Assembly: GCA_011032825.1 (NCBI GenBank) | Contig: JAADJZ010000006.1 | Coordinates: 682,001 to 746,000 of the forward strand | Reading direction: 5' to 3' | Source of the DNA: Massariosphaeria phaeospora | Taxonomy: Eukaryota > Ascomycota > Dothideomycetes > Pleosporales | DNA: 64,000 nt | Part shown: piece by piece, positions 53,761 to 64,000 of the stretch | Layout of the letters: the number at the start of each line of letters is the position of its first letter | Numbering within the stretch: position 1 is the first letter of the stretch | Program-made: the position numbers and the translations under genes | Notes under the pieces: model-generated | What the model was told of the DNA's origin: nothing | What the model saw: only the letters and a program-made list of their open reading frames with translations | The model's database searches: none

Positions 53761-55270
53761 GCAAGACGTGAAGCGGGGATTGCACATGAGAATGGGCTGC
53801 AGCGCGGCGGCGGTGCCTGGGACGAGGCAGGAGTGCTGCTTGACGGCAGGAGAACAGGAGGCGGATGTGCAGCATGCTGACGGACACAGTCTGGCACCTC
53901 ACCTCGCGATGGAAGCGGTACATGCAGGCAGAGAGAAGAGCCAGCAAACCGCAGCGGCCGGAGCAGCGCTGGCTCGAGGGCGGCTGCAGCAGTGGAGATG
54001 TGACGCTGGCGGCCTGGCGCTGGTGTGGACAGGAAGGCAGCGGATTGCGTTATAAGACAGGGTATGGGTGAAGTCGCGGGCGGGCGCCATAGGATAGATA
54101 TTGGGGGGGGTATATGCGAGCACATATAGGCAGTCAATAAGGTTCCTGGCACGAAACTTGAAAAGGCGCCAGATATCGGGCGCCAGCCAATGTCGCGCGC
54201 TGCCGGCAGCCAGCTGATAATTAACGCAGGCCGGTCCAGGGCGCGGTGAGGATGGGTGGGCGCGGGCTGTGGGTGGTCGCGGGCGTCCTTGGGTGCTGCC
54301 GCAAACTGGCTCAGACCCGGGCGCCGGAAGCCGTGGCAGAGTGGCTGTCGGCAAGCGGGAGAGCAGCCCGTGCAAGGCTGGCGCCGCCTGAGTGAGAGCG
54401 AGAGCGAGACAGGGAGGCGGCGGCAGCGAGCCCAGGCCCGATGGCAGATGGCAGATGGGGCGGCAGGGTGGTGGTGGTGGTGGTGGTGTCTGTCTGTCGT
54501 GGGCCCTGGCACCTGGCGGCCGTTGGGGGATCATCGATTCCGAAGTCGTCATCTGCTGCGAGCTTGGCGGGGGGTCGCGGCGGCCATGCCCTGATGCTTA
54601 TGGCGAACGCGAACAATGGAACCCGCGGTGAAACGGGAGCGAGTGCAGTAGCTGTACCCTCCCCTCGAACGGCGTCAATCTCGGATGCCCAGGCCCGCAT
54701 GCGCGCCTCGGGTCTCGTCGCCGCTCGACCCTCGACCCTCGACCGCCCGACCGCTCGACGCTGCCCGGCCTCAGGCTCTCGCCGTCCCAACCGTTGCTGC
54801 TCCCTGCCAGGCCCGCGCCCCAAGACCCTATCATCCGGCCGTTATAATGCGGGGGCTAGTCCGTCGACTACTTTAGCATTGCGCCCTGGAGACGCGAGCC
54901 GGGCCAGGACGACACGACATGGCGACCGCAGACGCCGACGCAGATGCAGACGGGGCAGCGTGGTAATCTGCAGCCTGAAAAGAGGGAACAACGGTCATCT
55001 ACATCTGCTGCTGGCTGCTCCACACCCCAAGCCCGCTATATCAGCCCTGCTGCCATGTCTAGAGCGCTTTTTCTATTTCTCCTGTTCGTTCTTTTTGGCC
55101 TCCTGCTTGTCGCCTCTTTTCTCACCCGTCTCGTTGCCGCTTCCGGGCCATTCACCACCATCGTGCAGCCTTGCCGAGGCATACGGTGCATGAGCGGTTG
55201 ACGTTCCCGCTTTCCTTCCTGCTAGTGCTGTTAGCATACGTCTAGCTGCGGTGGGGACACGTGAGACAGC
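53761..55270. promoter_or_regulatory. GC-rich region upstream of the Zn2Cys6 regulator
   Basis: Long frames on both strands coexist (for example 53757-54512 minus and 54441-55193 plus). They are Arg/Pro/Ala-rich with no motifs and reflect composition. A G8 run is at about 54104 and GTGGTGGTGG near 54470. Probably the long promoter and 5' UTR of the regulator. Confidence 0.4.
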
Positions 55271-57760
55271 ATGTTCCATACCTTCCAGTCCTCCGTGGGA
55301 CTGCGGTCGCCCGGCGCCGAGGGCGATGGACCCGGGGGCAAGCCAGCTCGTGCAGCAGGCTCGCGGCGCATCTCGACGAGCAACGCCTGCGTCGAGTGCA
55401 GACGGCGGAAGATCCGTTGTGACGGCACACAGCCGTGCGGCCAGTGCCAGTGGTACCAGCATCCGGAGGCCTGTGGCTACTCGAAGCCGGCACAGAGGGT
55501 CGTCCCCAGCAGGAAGTAAGCCATCTGCACTGCTGAGAAAGTCAACGTGTGCTGAACAGACGACAGGCTGGTCGACAAGCTGTCCAACAACATCGAACAG
55601 TACAAGACCATTCTGGCAAAGCTGTATCCATCGAAGGAACTGGACACCCTGGCCTCCCTGCCCCGGGAAGAACTCTTGGAACTGGCTCTCTCTTCTCCTC
55701 CTCCACCAGCACTGACGACGTCCCCCTCTACGGCAGGCACGCAGTCCATGTCGGAAGCAACCCATGGATCTGACGGCGCCGACGGCCTTGAAGCACTCGA
55801 GCAGGCTCCTCCAGAAGACCCCTACTGGGATGAGGCCCGCAAGCACCTGGTTCGGGTTCAAGGGATTTCCGACGACGTGAATGGCCTCTCCATGTCGGTG
55901 GATCGACTGTCTTCCTACGTTGGGATTTCCTCCATAACCGCGGCGCTGAAGGTCATCGTGAGATGTGCACCGCAAGCTCGACCTCTGATAGCCCACAACA
56001 ACCAGGAGACGGCACTTCCAAGTCGAGCTGGATCTCCAACGCCTGATTTCGAGGACGAAAGATTGTATGCTTTACCGCCTCAGGCACACGGACACGAGCT
56101 TATTGAGAGCTATTTTGAGCGAGTGCACCCCTTCTTCCCGATGATTGAGGAGCGGAAATTCTGGTCAATGTTCCTATATGGAGATCGAAGAGATTCCCCA
56201 TGGCTAGCATTACTGAATATGGTCTTCGCACTGGGATCACTGGCGTCGTCAACGGCCGATAACGAAGCACATTACGTCTACTACAACCGCTCACGACACC
56301 ATCTGACACTGGAGTCTTTTGGCAGCGGAAGTCTCGAGGTCCTACAGGCACTAGCGATTATGAGTGGCTACTATATGCACTATCTGAACCGGCCGAACGA
56401 GGCGCATTCGCTTATGGGCGGCACGCTCCGCATGGCTACTGCGTTGGGCTTGCACCGCGAGTACTCGGATGCATCGAAGATCGATATGAACAGGCAGCTA
56501 CACGTCATGGCACCCGGGGAGGAGGATTCCATATCCCCTGAGATGAGGAGGCGGATATGGTGGAGCCTTTTCTGTCTCGACGCCTGGGCTTCTACTACGA
56601 CTGGGCGGCCGTCTCTGGGCAGAATGGGACCGTCCATCACCGTGCTACCCCCAGGAACAGTTTCAAACTCGGTACAATAAACCCCATCTACTTTGGTTTT
56701 CAACGAGCCGTTACTTATCAATTCGTAGGCAGATGGCTTCTCTCCACCAAACAGCTCCCAGTACATAGAGCAACTCAAAGTGCTCCCCCTGATGCACTCA
56801 TCCGAGTTCTGCAAAATCGCGACGAGAATCCAAGACCGGCTCGTAGAATCCACGCTTCTCACGCCGTCCGAAATGTCCGCCTACGACGCAGAAGTGATCC
56901 GCTGGCAAGAAGAACTGCCCTCGATCCTCTCCAACATGAACGAGTCCTGTCCCGACTTCCTCCGCCGCGTCCGCTTCGTCATGAAGTGGCGCTTCCAGAA
57001 CATCCGCATTGTTCTGCACCGCCCGGTCCTGCTCAACACAGCTCTGCGGCGCTGCCCGTTCAGCGCCCTAAGCGCCGAGGAGAAAGTCGCCGTTGGTAAA
57101 TGCCGCATCATCGCTGCTAAAACTATCGAGGACATTGCCAGTGAGTGTTTGCCGGACCTGATCTCCGGCTGGAACGCAGTGTGGTTCACATTCCAGGCGT
57201 GCATGGTGCCGCTCGTGTCGCTGTTTAGTGACACTAGCTTGCCTGAGGAAATAGAGAAGTGGTGCGCGAGTATCGAGACTGCGCTGAACTTCTTCGAGCG
57301 CAGTAAGCCGTGGAGTATCGCTGCGAAGCGCAGCATGGACGCTGTGTCGAAACTCTACCGCGCCTACAAGCTGCAGTTCCCCGAGCAGCAACAACAGCAG
57401 CAGTACCATCAACACCACCCTCCGCAACCTCAGCCGCAGAGTCACCCACACCCACAAAGCCACCGCCTTCCACACTCCCACCCACACCCACACGCCCAAT
57501 ACCCTCCCACGCCCTTCGAATACACCCCGACCCCCGACATCGCCACGCTCTCCATGAACCCCAACGCCGGGGCCTGGACCGGCGACCCGCACGCCGCCGC
57601 CGCCGCCTCCATGGGCCACTTGTCTGGCTTCTGGGATGACATGATGTGGGACACGAATCTGCCCGACATGCTCGAGACGCCGTTCAACATCACCAACGAG
57701 TACGGGTTCCAGGGCGCGGGGCAGGATTCCGGGGCGCCGTGTTGGATGCAGGGGAATTGA
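55271..57760 (+). CDS. Zn2Cys6 transcription factor, CLR-2/ClrB/ManR-like
   Basis: Exons 55271-55515, 55567-56671 and 56729-57760 give 793 residues in frame. The binuclear zinc cluster is C40-x2-C-x6-C-x5-C-x2-C-x8-C68, within RRISTSNACVECRRRKIRCD and preceding GYSKPAQRVVPSRKLVDKLS, an arrangement that resembles the CLR-2/ClrB/ManR regulators of cellulose and mannan use. The Fungal_trans middle homology region is clear (ELIESYFERVHPFFPMIEE, GGTLRMATALGLHRE, EMRRRIWWSLFCLDAWAST, GRPSL). The C-terminal part ends in a Gln/His/Pro-rich low-complexity tract (57385-57500), then WDDMMWDTNLPDMLETPF, an acidic/aromatic segment that may be the activation domain. The neighbouring dead beta-mannosidase fits a former mannan-use link. 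The family call is strong; the specific orthologue is moderate. Confidence 0.85.
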
Positions 57761-60687
57761 CGTTGAAGGGGGGGGCAAAGGGGTGGTTTACTTCGCCCAC
57801 ATCGTTCGGCCGAGCTGTGCAACAGTGGGAACGAATACACGATGTTAAGTAAGACGGTAAAACGCGCCAACGCAGCAACAACAGCCTCTCAGTACTCAGG
57901 CAAGACAAAAGTTTTTTCCTAAGTCGGCTTTTTTTTATATCTTCACATATTTCACCCGTGCACACTACATTGGTTCCATTTCCTTATCTCCAGCATGTCG
58001 GTATGTCATCCTTTCTCTCTCGCATTGCAAAGCATGTATGTGTATGGCATCATTCGTTCCAGTCGTTGTCATCATTCGCTCTACTTGTTCCGTTCTTGCA
58101 TCCAGTACGGTACGGTACGATTACGATAGACCTATCCTTTGCATTCGACGGGTGGGTGGATGGGTGGCTTTGTTTTGTTCATATTTGTGGAAACGAGTAC
58201 GAGGTGGGATGTTGAAGCTATTTATCTAGACTATGCTACGCAACGCAACGCAAATGTAAATGTCAAAAAGCGCATGTGAACTTTGGAATTGAAACCGCTT
58301 GGACTATCGACATGGCTGCTTGCATTGTGATTTGATGGTCGCTTGCCGACAGAAAATCAAAAGGGCGGAGTTTTGAATAGACTTGTGGCGTGAGGGACAC
58401 AGGCTGGTCGGAGTTTGGTTGGTTGACACATAGTTGTTCTGGTATAGATGGAGGTATGACTGACTATCGGAGAATTACACCTACAGCTACATGTACGTCT
58501 TGCTTTATCCATGGCGACAATACACATAGTAGGTGGATGGTTGTCTCCGTGTAAAGTACTCGAACGACTTAGGAAGAAAGGGTGCGCGGGTAGACAGATC
58601 AAATCAGATTTGTCGTCGACGTGTCACTGCGATGATGCCATGGTTTGGTTGCCCGTTGTGCTGTGTTGTCTTTGTTGAATGAAGAATACGTGCGTGGTGC
58701 TGTGCTGTGGTGCTGTGCTGTGCTATAGGGCAGGCATGTATACGATGCCCCAGATTTGCAAGTGCAAGGCTAAACGGAGAACGCTCGCTGTATGCACGCA
58801 ACGCACGCACGCACGCAACGCAATGCACGCACGATGCTGCAGCCGACTCGCCGGCCAGCTAGCCAGCCCGTTGTTAACGCTATGTCCAGCATAGCTATAC
58901 TCGCCTCCAGATTATGTAGCTATGTGGCTTGGGTAGACGGACTAAGTATAGCTCTTAACCTTTGCCTATATGTGCAGTCGCATATACCGGCTGCATCATG
59001 AACATGCGGCGCCCCGGATGCATGTTTGTAGATGCTGCCTTGTGTGCTGGCCTGGTTGTTCAGTTTACCCGTTGCGGGCTGGGCTGGCTAGCAGCAGCAG
59101 CAGCAGCAGCAGCGTGGCCGGTGGCATTAGTTGCACGGGTTAAGGTTGGGAGTGTGGTGTGCTGGCTGGAGTGGACTCCAGTGTGAGGAGGCGCGAGGAG
59201 AGGAGGGGAGGGGGAGGGGAAATGCCTAAAAGGTTGCTGCTGCTGTTGTTGTTGCTGGTGGCTGCAGACAGCAAGACTTCTGCCTGCGACCTTCCGCGCG
59301 CGGGGCTGAATGATGATGGATGTGCCAAGCGGGGGGATGGTTTGCAATTCGAACATGGAGGGCGGGGATGCCGGATGATGGAAGAGAGGGGAGGAAGGTC
59401 TCGGTTAGGCGCACTCCCGTACTCCGTGTTGGCCCACATGGGTAGGTAGTTTTGTTGGTGGATTTCGAAATGCGAGGGTAGGTAGGCAACCTGGCGCCGG
59501 CCTTGGCAACTACGAACCCGTACGTAGATGACAAAAGCTGCGTCGATGTGCAGTTCGGCGTCTCTACTAGTATGAAAAGCCTCTGGACCTTGGTACGCTC
59601 CATGTTCGCTCCATATGTCCATATCACTGCCCTATGGCAGGTAGAGAGCTGGTGTTATCCAAACAGCTGACGGCTTCGGCTGGTAGGGAACGACATCCGC
59701 CGGCGGCCTGGCCTTCTGGAAAGTTCCTGGGACAGTGCAATAATGACGGCGTCGATGGTTGGCGTACACACTCGGACTGGATGGGCGCACGGCCCTTTAT
59801 ACATATGCATGAGCGTTAGGGATTGCGGGATCCAGAGCTAGCCGGTGGGAAGCAGTTTTGTCGAGGATTTTGGTAGATGTGGGGAGGGGAGGGGAGAGAG
59901 AGTCGGGTTGAGCGCTTTAGATTAACGTGGCGGCGGTTGAGTTGTTGTCTGTGCCGTGCGGTACGTACCTGGAGCCCGGGAGTTGGCTCGTCTGTCTCTG
60001 GGCGTGGAAATTAACATCTGAAGTGGTGGAAGTGGGAGCGCGATGCTGTGAGGTTGATGTCCATGTGTAGGTAACGATGTGGGCACGCGTGGGTAGGTTA
60101 TCGATAATACACCTCACGGAGAATTTGCACGCCCCTTTTCTCTCTAGCGTGAGCGACGATGAATGTAATTTCCTTCGGCTCTCGCCTCGGGGCGATCTTG
60201 CTCGGAACTGGGAAGACGGGCAAACAACGCTCCATGTCTCGCCACAACAACGCCATTTGCTGGCGAGATTAATAAGATGGCTCCTGAGATCTTAAGCTTG
60301 GCATGAGCTTGACCGTGTGCTTGTCTCCTGACTCTCATCTTCTCTTTGCGCACTCTTGCCTGGCCTCCCCTTACGGCTTGCTTCTCTATTATTGCGCAGC
60401 TGTCTTAATACGGCGCCTAATTCAATCCTTTCAGTTCAGTCCTTTTGTGCCATCGCTTCTGGCCCCCCAATCATCCCGCGTCCTTCCGCGCCTTCCGCCA
60501 CCGTTCGGCCTATATTTCCTGCGCTGCAGTTACTCCACCTGAAATCGCCTCCTCAATCACTGCAACGGTGCGGCGAACCCTAAACATATTGCTAGCTCTC
60601 CTCTACGATCGCCTAGCGACAAACCCGCGGTCGCGCACCACATCCTGCGTACGGAAACGCATCTGCGCATCCTCACCCGCCGCCACC
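57761..60687. other. 2.9 kb intergenic region with microsatellites
   Basis: No supported coding frame on either strand. It contains ACGC/CGCAACGCA repeats (about 58795-58835), a GCA trinucleotide run (59091-59113), TGCTGTGGTGCTGTGCTGTG near 58700 and GA/GGGGA-rich stretches near 59195-59220 and 59880-59900. The last 400 bases are C/T-rich and lead to the SCS7 start. An untranslated RNA or a long regulatory region is possible; nothing specific can be shown. Confidence 0.4.
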
Positions 60688-61959
60688 ATGCCTGGCCTCA
60701 CCCTCCCGAACATTCCGCTAGCCGACGTGAGACAACACAATACAGAGAAGTCTTGTTATGTCACCATCGGCGCCAAGGTCTACGATGTTACCTCTTTTCT
60801 CTCCGACCACCCCGGTGGCGGAGACCTAATACTCGAGTATGGTGGGAAAGATGTACGAGAAATAATGGAGGACGAGGTCTCCCATACGCATTCGGAGGCT
60901 GCGTACGAGATACTGGACGAGAGTTTGGTGGGATTCGTACCAGACGACGACATCATCAACGGCGCCACCAAAAGTGGGAAACCCGCCGAGATCATCCCAC
61001 TGCTCCCCTCTGAAGAAGGCAAGCAGGAGCTTCAGGCCATGGAACAGAATGGCAAGCCTCTCTATGCCACGACTGGCATGTCTTCAGCAGACGATCTCTC
61101 CAAAGCTACCGACCCCGACTCCGACTACAAAACGCACAAATTTCTCGACCTATCAAAACCACTCTTTCTTCAAGTGTGGAATGGCGGTTTCTCGACTCAA
61201 TTTTATCTGGAACAGGTACACCGGCCACGGCATTATAGAGGTGGGGATTCGGCACCGTTATTCGGTAACTTTTTAGAACCGTTAAGCAAGACGCCCTGGT
61301 GGGCTGTACCGATGCTCTGGCTACCACCTGTAGTCTATGGGACAGTCCTTGGGGTCCGAAGCTTAGGGGCTCTGTCGACGATGGCTCATTGGCTTGCAGG
61401 CTTGGGTCTTTGGACAATCATCGAGTACGGCCTTCACAGATGCCTGTTCCATCTGGACGAGTAAGTGCTTCAGGCTCTTGCACCTAACTTCTACTAACTG
61501 CATCAGCCACCTGCCCAACAACCGTGTAGCGATCACAGCACATTTCCTGCTTCACGGCATTCACCATTATCTCCCCATGGACAAGTATAGACTGGTCATG
61601 CCGCCGACGCTGTTCTTGGTACTCGCTATCCCGTTCTGGAAGCTTGCTCATACTGTCTTCGCCTACAATTGGAACGTCGCGACGACGGTCTACTGTGGAG
61701 GCATATTCGGATACATTTGCTATGACCTGACCCATTACTTCCTCCATCATCGCAAGTGAGTGCTCATATCCATTAGTAGTTGTGTGTGTTGTCTAACATT
61801 ACAAGCCTTCCTGCGTGGTATCGTCAACTCAAAAAGTATCATCTCAGGCATCACTTTGCCGACTACCAGAACGGCTTTGGCGTCACGAGCCGCTTCTGGG
61901 ACTGGGTGTTCAATACAGAGCTGGAAATGCCGCAGGCCAAAGTCATGAAAGCAAACTAG
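60688..61959 (+). CDS. SCS7: Sphingolipid fatty acid alpha-hydroxylase (SCS7/FA2H)
   Basis: ER membrane enzyme that 2-hydroxylates the N-acyl chain of ceramides. Exons 60688-61460, 61507-61755 and 61806-61959 give 391 residues. The N-terminal cytochrome b5 domain (about 8-85) has the heme-binding FLSDHPGGGDLILEYGG and the second His in DEVSHTHSEAAYEIL. The C-terminal di-iron hydroxylase has the histidine motifs YGLHRCLFHLD, TAHFLLHGIHHYLPMDKYRL, YDLTHYFLHHR and KKYHLRHHFADYQNGFGV, several of them completed only by splicing. Membrane helices lie around WWAVPMLWLPPVVYGTVLG and LAIPFWKLAHTVFAYNW. The length matches yeast Scs7 (384). All catalytic histidines appear intact. Confidence 0.95.
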
Positions 61960-62508
61960 GCTGCGCTTCATTCATATTAATCTTGTGCAATAGGCATATG
62001 GGCGGCGCTGGAGGGTGTTGTACGAGTAGTATGCGTTGTTTGAACCTGGATTCGACCTCGACTTGTCCGTAATAGCATCTGTGGCTCCTAATTGGTTGGT
62101 GCTAGAGTTAATGATACCATTCGTAGTACACTGAGTAATGTGCAATTCACACTCGATAAGACATTCAAAGTCACCGTCACAAATGCCAAGTTTCGCAGGC
62201 TCGCTTATACTAGCTAGCACGTGCCTAAGTGCTGCAGGTGCTGATTGGCTGCGCACTAAGCGAGCTTGGGACTTAACTTCTTCACTTCGCCGCCTCTCAA
62301 TCTCTTCTCATCGCTCCACCCACCCGCCGCCACAACAACCCATCCCGCTAGAAAAGCTTCACGAGGGCACCAAAACACCAGGCGCGACACGACAGCATAG
62401 CCAACACGTCACGCTGCCTTGCCTCGCTGTGACCGTTGTTGTGTCCGCTCCACCTACATCAACTTCGCTATCAGCACTCAAGCTTACAACACAACTCTCG
62501 ACACCAAC
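61960..62508. promoter_or_regulatory. Spacer between SCS7 and the splicing-factor gene
   Basis: 3' flank of SCS7, then the 5' flank and probable 5' UTR of the next gene (C/A-rich from 62300). No gene recognised. Confidence 0.4.
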
Positions 62509-64000
62509 ATGGCTCCAAACGCCAGCGAGGTAGAAAACCTCTTCGCAGAGGTCGAGAAGGAACTGCAAGAGAAGAGTCCTGCGAGCGATTCGCCGAAGAA
62601 CAGTGGCGATGACCGTCGGTCTCGTGGCAGCGATCGTCGCGACGGTGAACCGCTTCGTGGAGGACGTGAGCGACGACGAGATTCGAGCCGCCCCCGCCTG
62701 GATGCCAGCAAGGATGAGAAACTGCCTGACTGGCGCCACAACTCAAGCGAGTCTTATCGCGGCAGCTTCGGAGGTCGCGAAGGCGATCGTCGAGGACGCG
62801 GAGACTTTTACATCCCACGTCGAAACGGTCGCTCTCGGAGCCCTCGTCGTGATCGCCCTGATCGCTATCGCGACCGACGACATAACTCACGCGATCGTAA
62901 CCGGGACCGACGAAGCTCCCGCGAGCGTCTCCGCGATTCGGATCGCCCACCCAAACCTCGCCGCGAAGCCACGCCAGAGGTGTCTGAGGACGACCGTGAC
63001 AAGCGGACCGTTTTTGTTCAACAAATCTCGCAACGTGCGGAGACCCGTCACCTTCGTCAATTCTTTGAGGCAGTTGGCCCTGTGATTGAAGCCCAGATTG
63101 TCAAAGATCGAGTCACTGGTCGCTCGAAAGGGTAAGTACCTTGGCACGGAAAATACACTCTTGCTAATGTTCTTAGTGTCGGCTACGTCGAATTCAAGCA
63201 GGAGGAGTCTGTTGCCCAAGCGATCGAGCTCACCGGACAGAAACTCAAGGGTGTACCTATCATCGTTCAGCTCACAGAGGCCGAAAAGAATCGTGCTTCT
63301 CGTGCTACCAATGGTGCTGCGGCTGCAACTGCTGGAGCAAACGGATCACCGTTCCATCGTCTATTCATCGGCAATATCCACTTTAGTGTCTCGGAGGACG
63401 ACCTAAACGCGGTATTTGCGCCATTTGGAGAAGTAGAGCAGATCTTTCTGCAGCGTGAGGAGGCTGGGAATCGCTCCAAGGGCTACGGCTGGATTCAGTA
63501 AGTCATGTTAGTGTTCTTGAACCTTTGCATCGCTAACGAATGTATAGATACGCAAAACCTCAGGCCGCAAAGGAAGCTTTGCAATCCATGAATGCGTTCG
63601 AACTTGCCGGGCGTCAGATCCGCGTTGGACTTGGAAGTGACAAGTTCACACCTGAATCGACCGCAACACTTCTGCGTAACTTTGAGCAACAGGCACAGAG
63701 TTTTCAGGGATCCGCCTTTAGTGGAGCGGGAGGACGTGGCGCCCACGCTGGAGGTTCCGGCGGAGTCTATGATCGCAGCCACGGTAGAGACGACCGCGGG
63801 GTTGGTGGAGCATCGGCCCTAGACGATACTGACGTCGCTGGCGTCAACTTCAAAACTGTGGATCGGACGAAACTCATGAACGCCCTAGCTCGAACGGATG
63901 AGCCGGTTCAGAAGGGTGCTCAGCTTATCTCCAAGCCCCGTGTTCCTGTTGTCGACAAGCCTATGCCGTCCAGGTGCATAAAGATTGAAAACGCTTTCGA
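62509..64000 (+). CDS. RBM39/CC1-like RS-domain splicing factor, 3' end outside the window
   Basis: Nuclear pre-mRNA splicing factor related to U2AF65 and human RBM39. Exons seen are 62509-63131, 63177-63497 and 63548-64000 (continuing). The N-terminal 60 residues are acidic (SEVENLFAEVEKELQEKSPA), followed by an Arg/Asp/Ser-rich RS-like domain (about 35-160). RRM1 begins KRTVFVQQISQRAETRHLRQ, and its RNP motif GVGYVEF spans the first junction. RRM2 begins HRLFIGNIHFSVSEDDLNAV with RNP1 KGYGWIQY spanning the second junction. A linker follows, and the window ends at SRCIKIENAF, the expected beginning of the third, UHM-type RRM. Start at 62509 by context (ACCAACATGG) and conservation. Confidence 0.92.

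Noticed and set aside
53757..54552. Two minus-strand ORFs of 217-251 residues
   Set aside because: Pro/Arg/Ala/His-rich translations without family signal, in a GC-rich spacer and partly over the mannosidase remnant.
54441..55193. 250-residue plus-strand ORF upstream of the Zn2Cys6 gene
   Set aside because: Low-complexity translation with no domain; more likely promoter/5' UTR.

Overview
The window is from a filamentous ascomycete (Pezizomycotina, probably Dothideomycetes; the class is inferred). Genes are split by 45-80 bp GT-AG introns, intergenic spaces are short to medium, and the content is typical of such fungi: a Zn2Cys6 regulator, GH1 and GH2 hydrolases, an RNR inhibitor, a patatin NLR and pogo/Fot1 transposons. 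No bacterial-type, CRISPR or tRNA features were seen.

Layout. 1-19 kb is core genome: a choline kinase (5'-truncated by the window), a CASP/COY1 Golgi coiled-coil protein, a frame-broken F-box gene, a frame-broken small secreted protein, an uncertain membrane protein, an intact F-box protein, the CORVET subunit VPS3, an RNR inhibitor and a four-TM protein. 19.6-29.0 kb is a nested mobile-element island. 29-35 kb returns to housekeeping genes: a LysM/zinc-ribbon protein, ribosomal protein uS8 and HSP104. 35-50 kb holds a secreted GH1 beta-glucosidase, a MITE, an MIF-domain protein, CENP-X/MHF2, a cupredoxin GPI protein and a thaumatin-like GPI protein. 50.9-57.8 kb pairs a decayed GH2 beta-mannosidase with a CLR-2/ManR-like Zn2Cys6 activator. 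60.7-64 kb has fatty acid 2-hydroxylase SCS7 and the start of an RBM39-like splicing factor.

The main discovery candidate is the island. A 9,197 bp element (19795-28991) has 41 bp terminal inverted repeats (35/41 matching) and sits on a TA dinucleotide. It carries an intact five-exon patatin/NB-ARC/TPR NLR gene, tail to tail with a pogo/Fot1 DDD transposase that has a single nonsense codon. A second, 1,864 bp Fot1-like element with 61 bp TIRs and four TAG codons is nested inside it. The whole structure lies within a roughly 220 bp MITE whose 6 bp target duplication (AATGGG) is still visible on both sides. An uninterrupted copy of that MITE at 38643-38872 (its own duplication AGGCGT) serves as an empty site and fixes the boundaries to the base. 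This reads as an allorecognition/cell-death receptor travelling as cargo of a TIR transposon.

Nonsense codons in both transposases and in the mannosidase pseudogene often fall where the family has Trp (TGG to TAG/TAA). This fits RIP-like C-to-T decay, while the NLR reading frame has stayed open.
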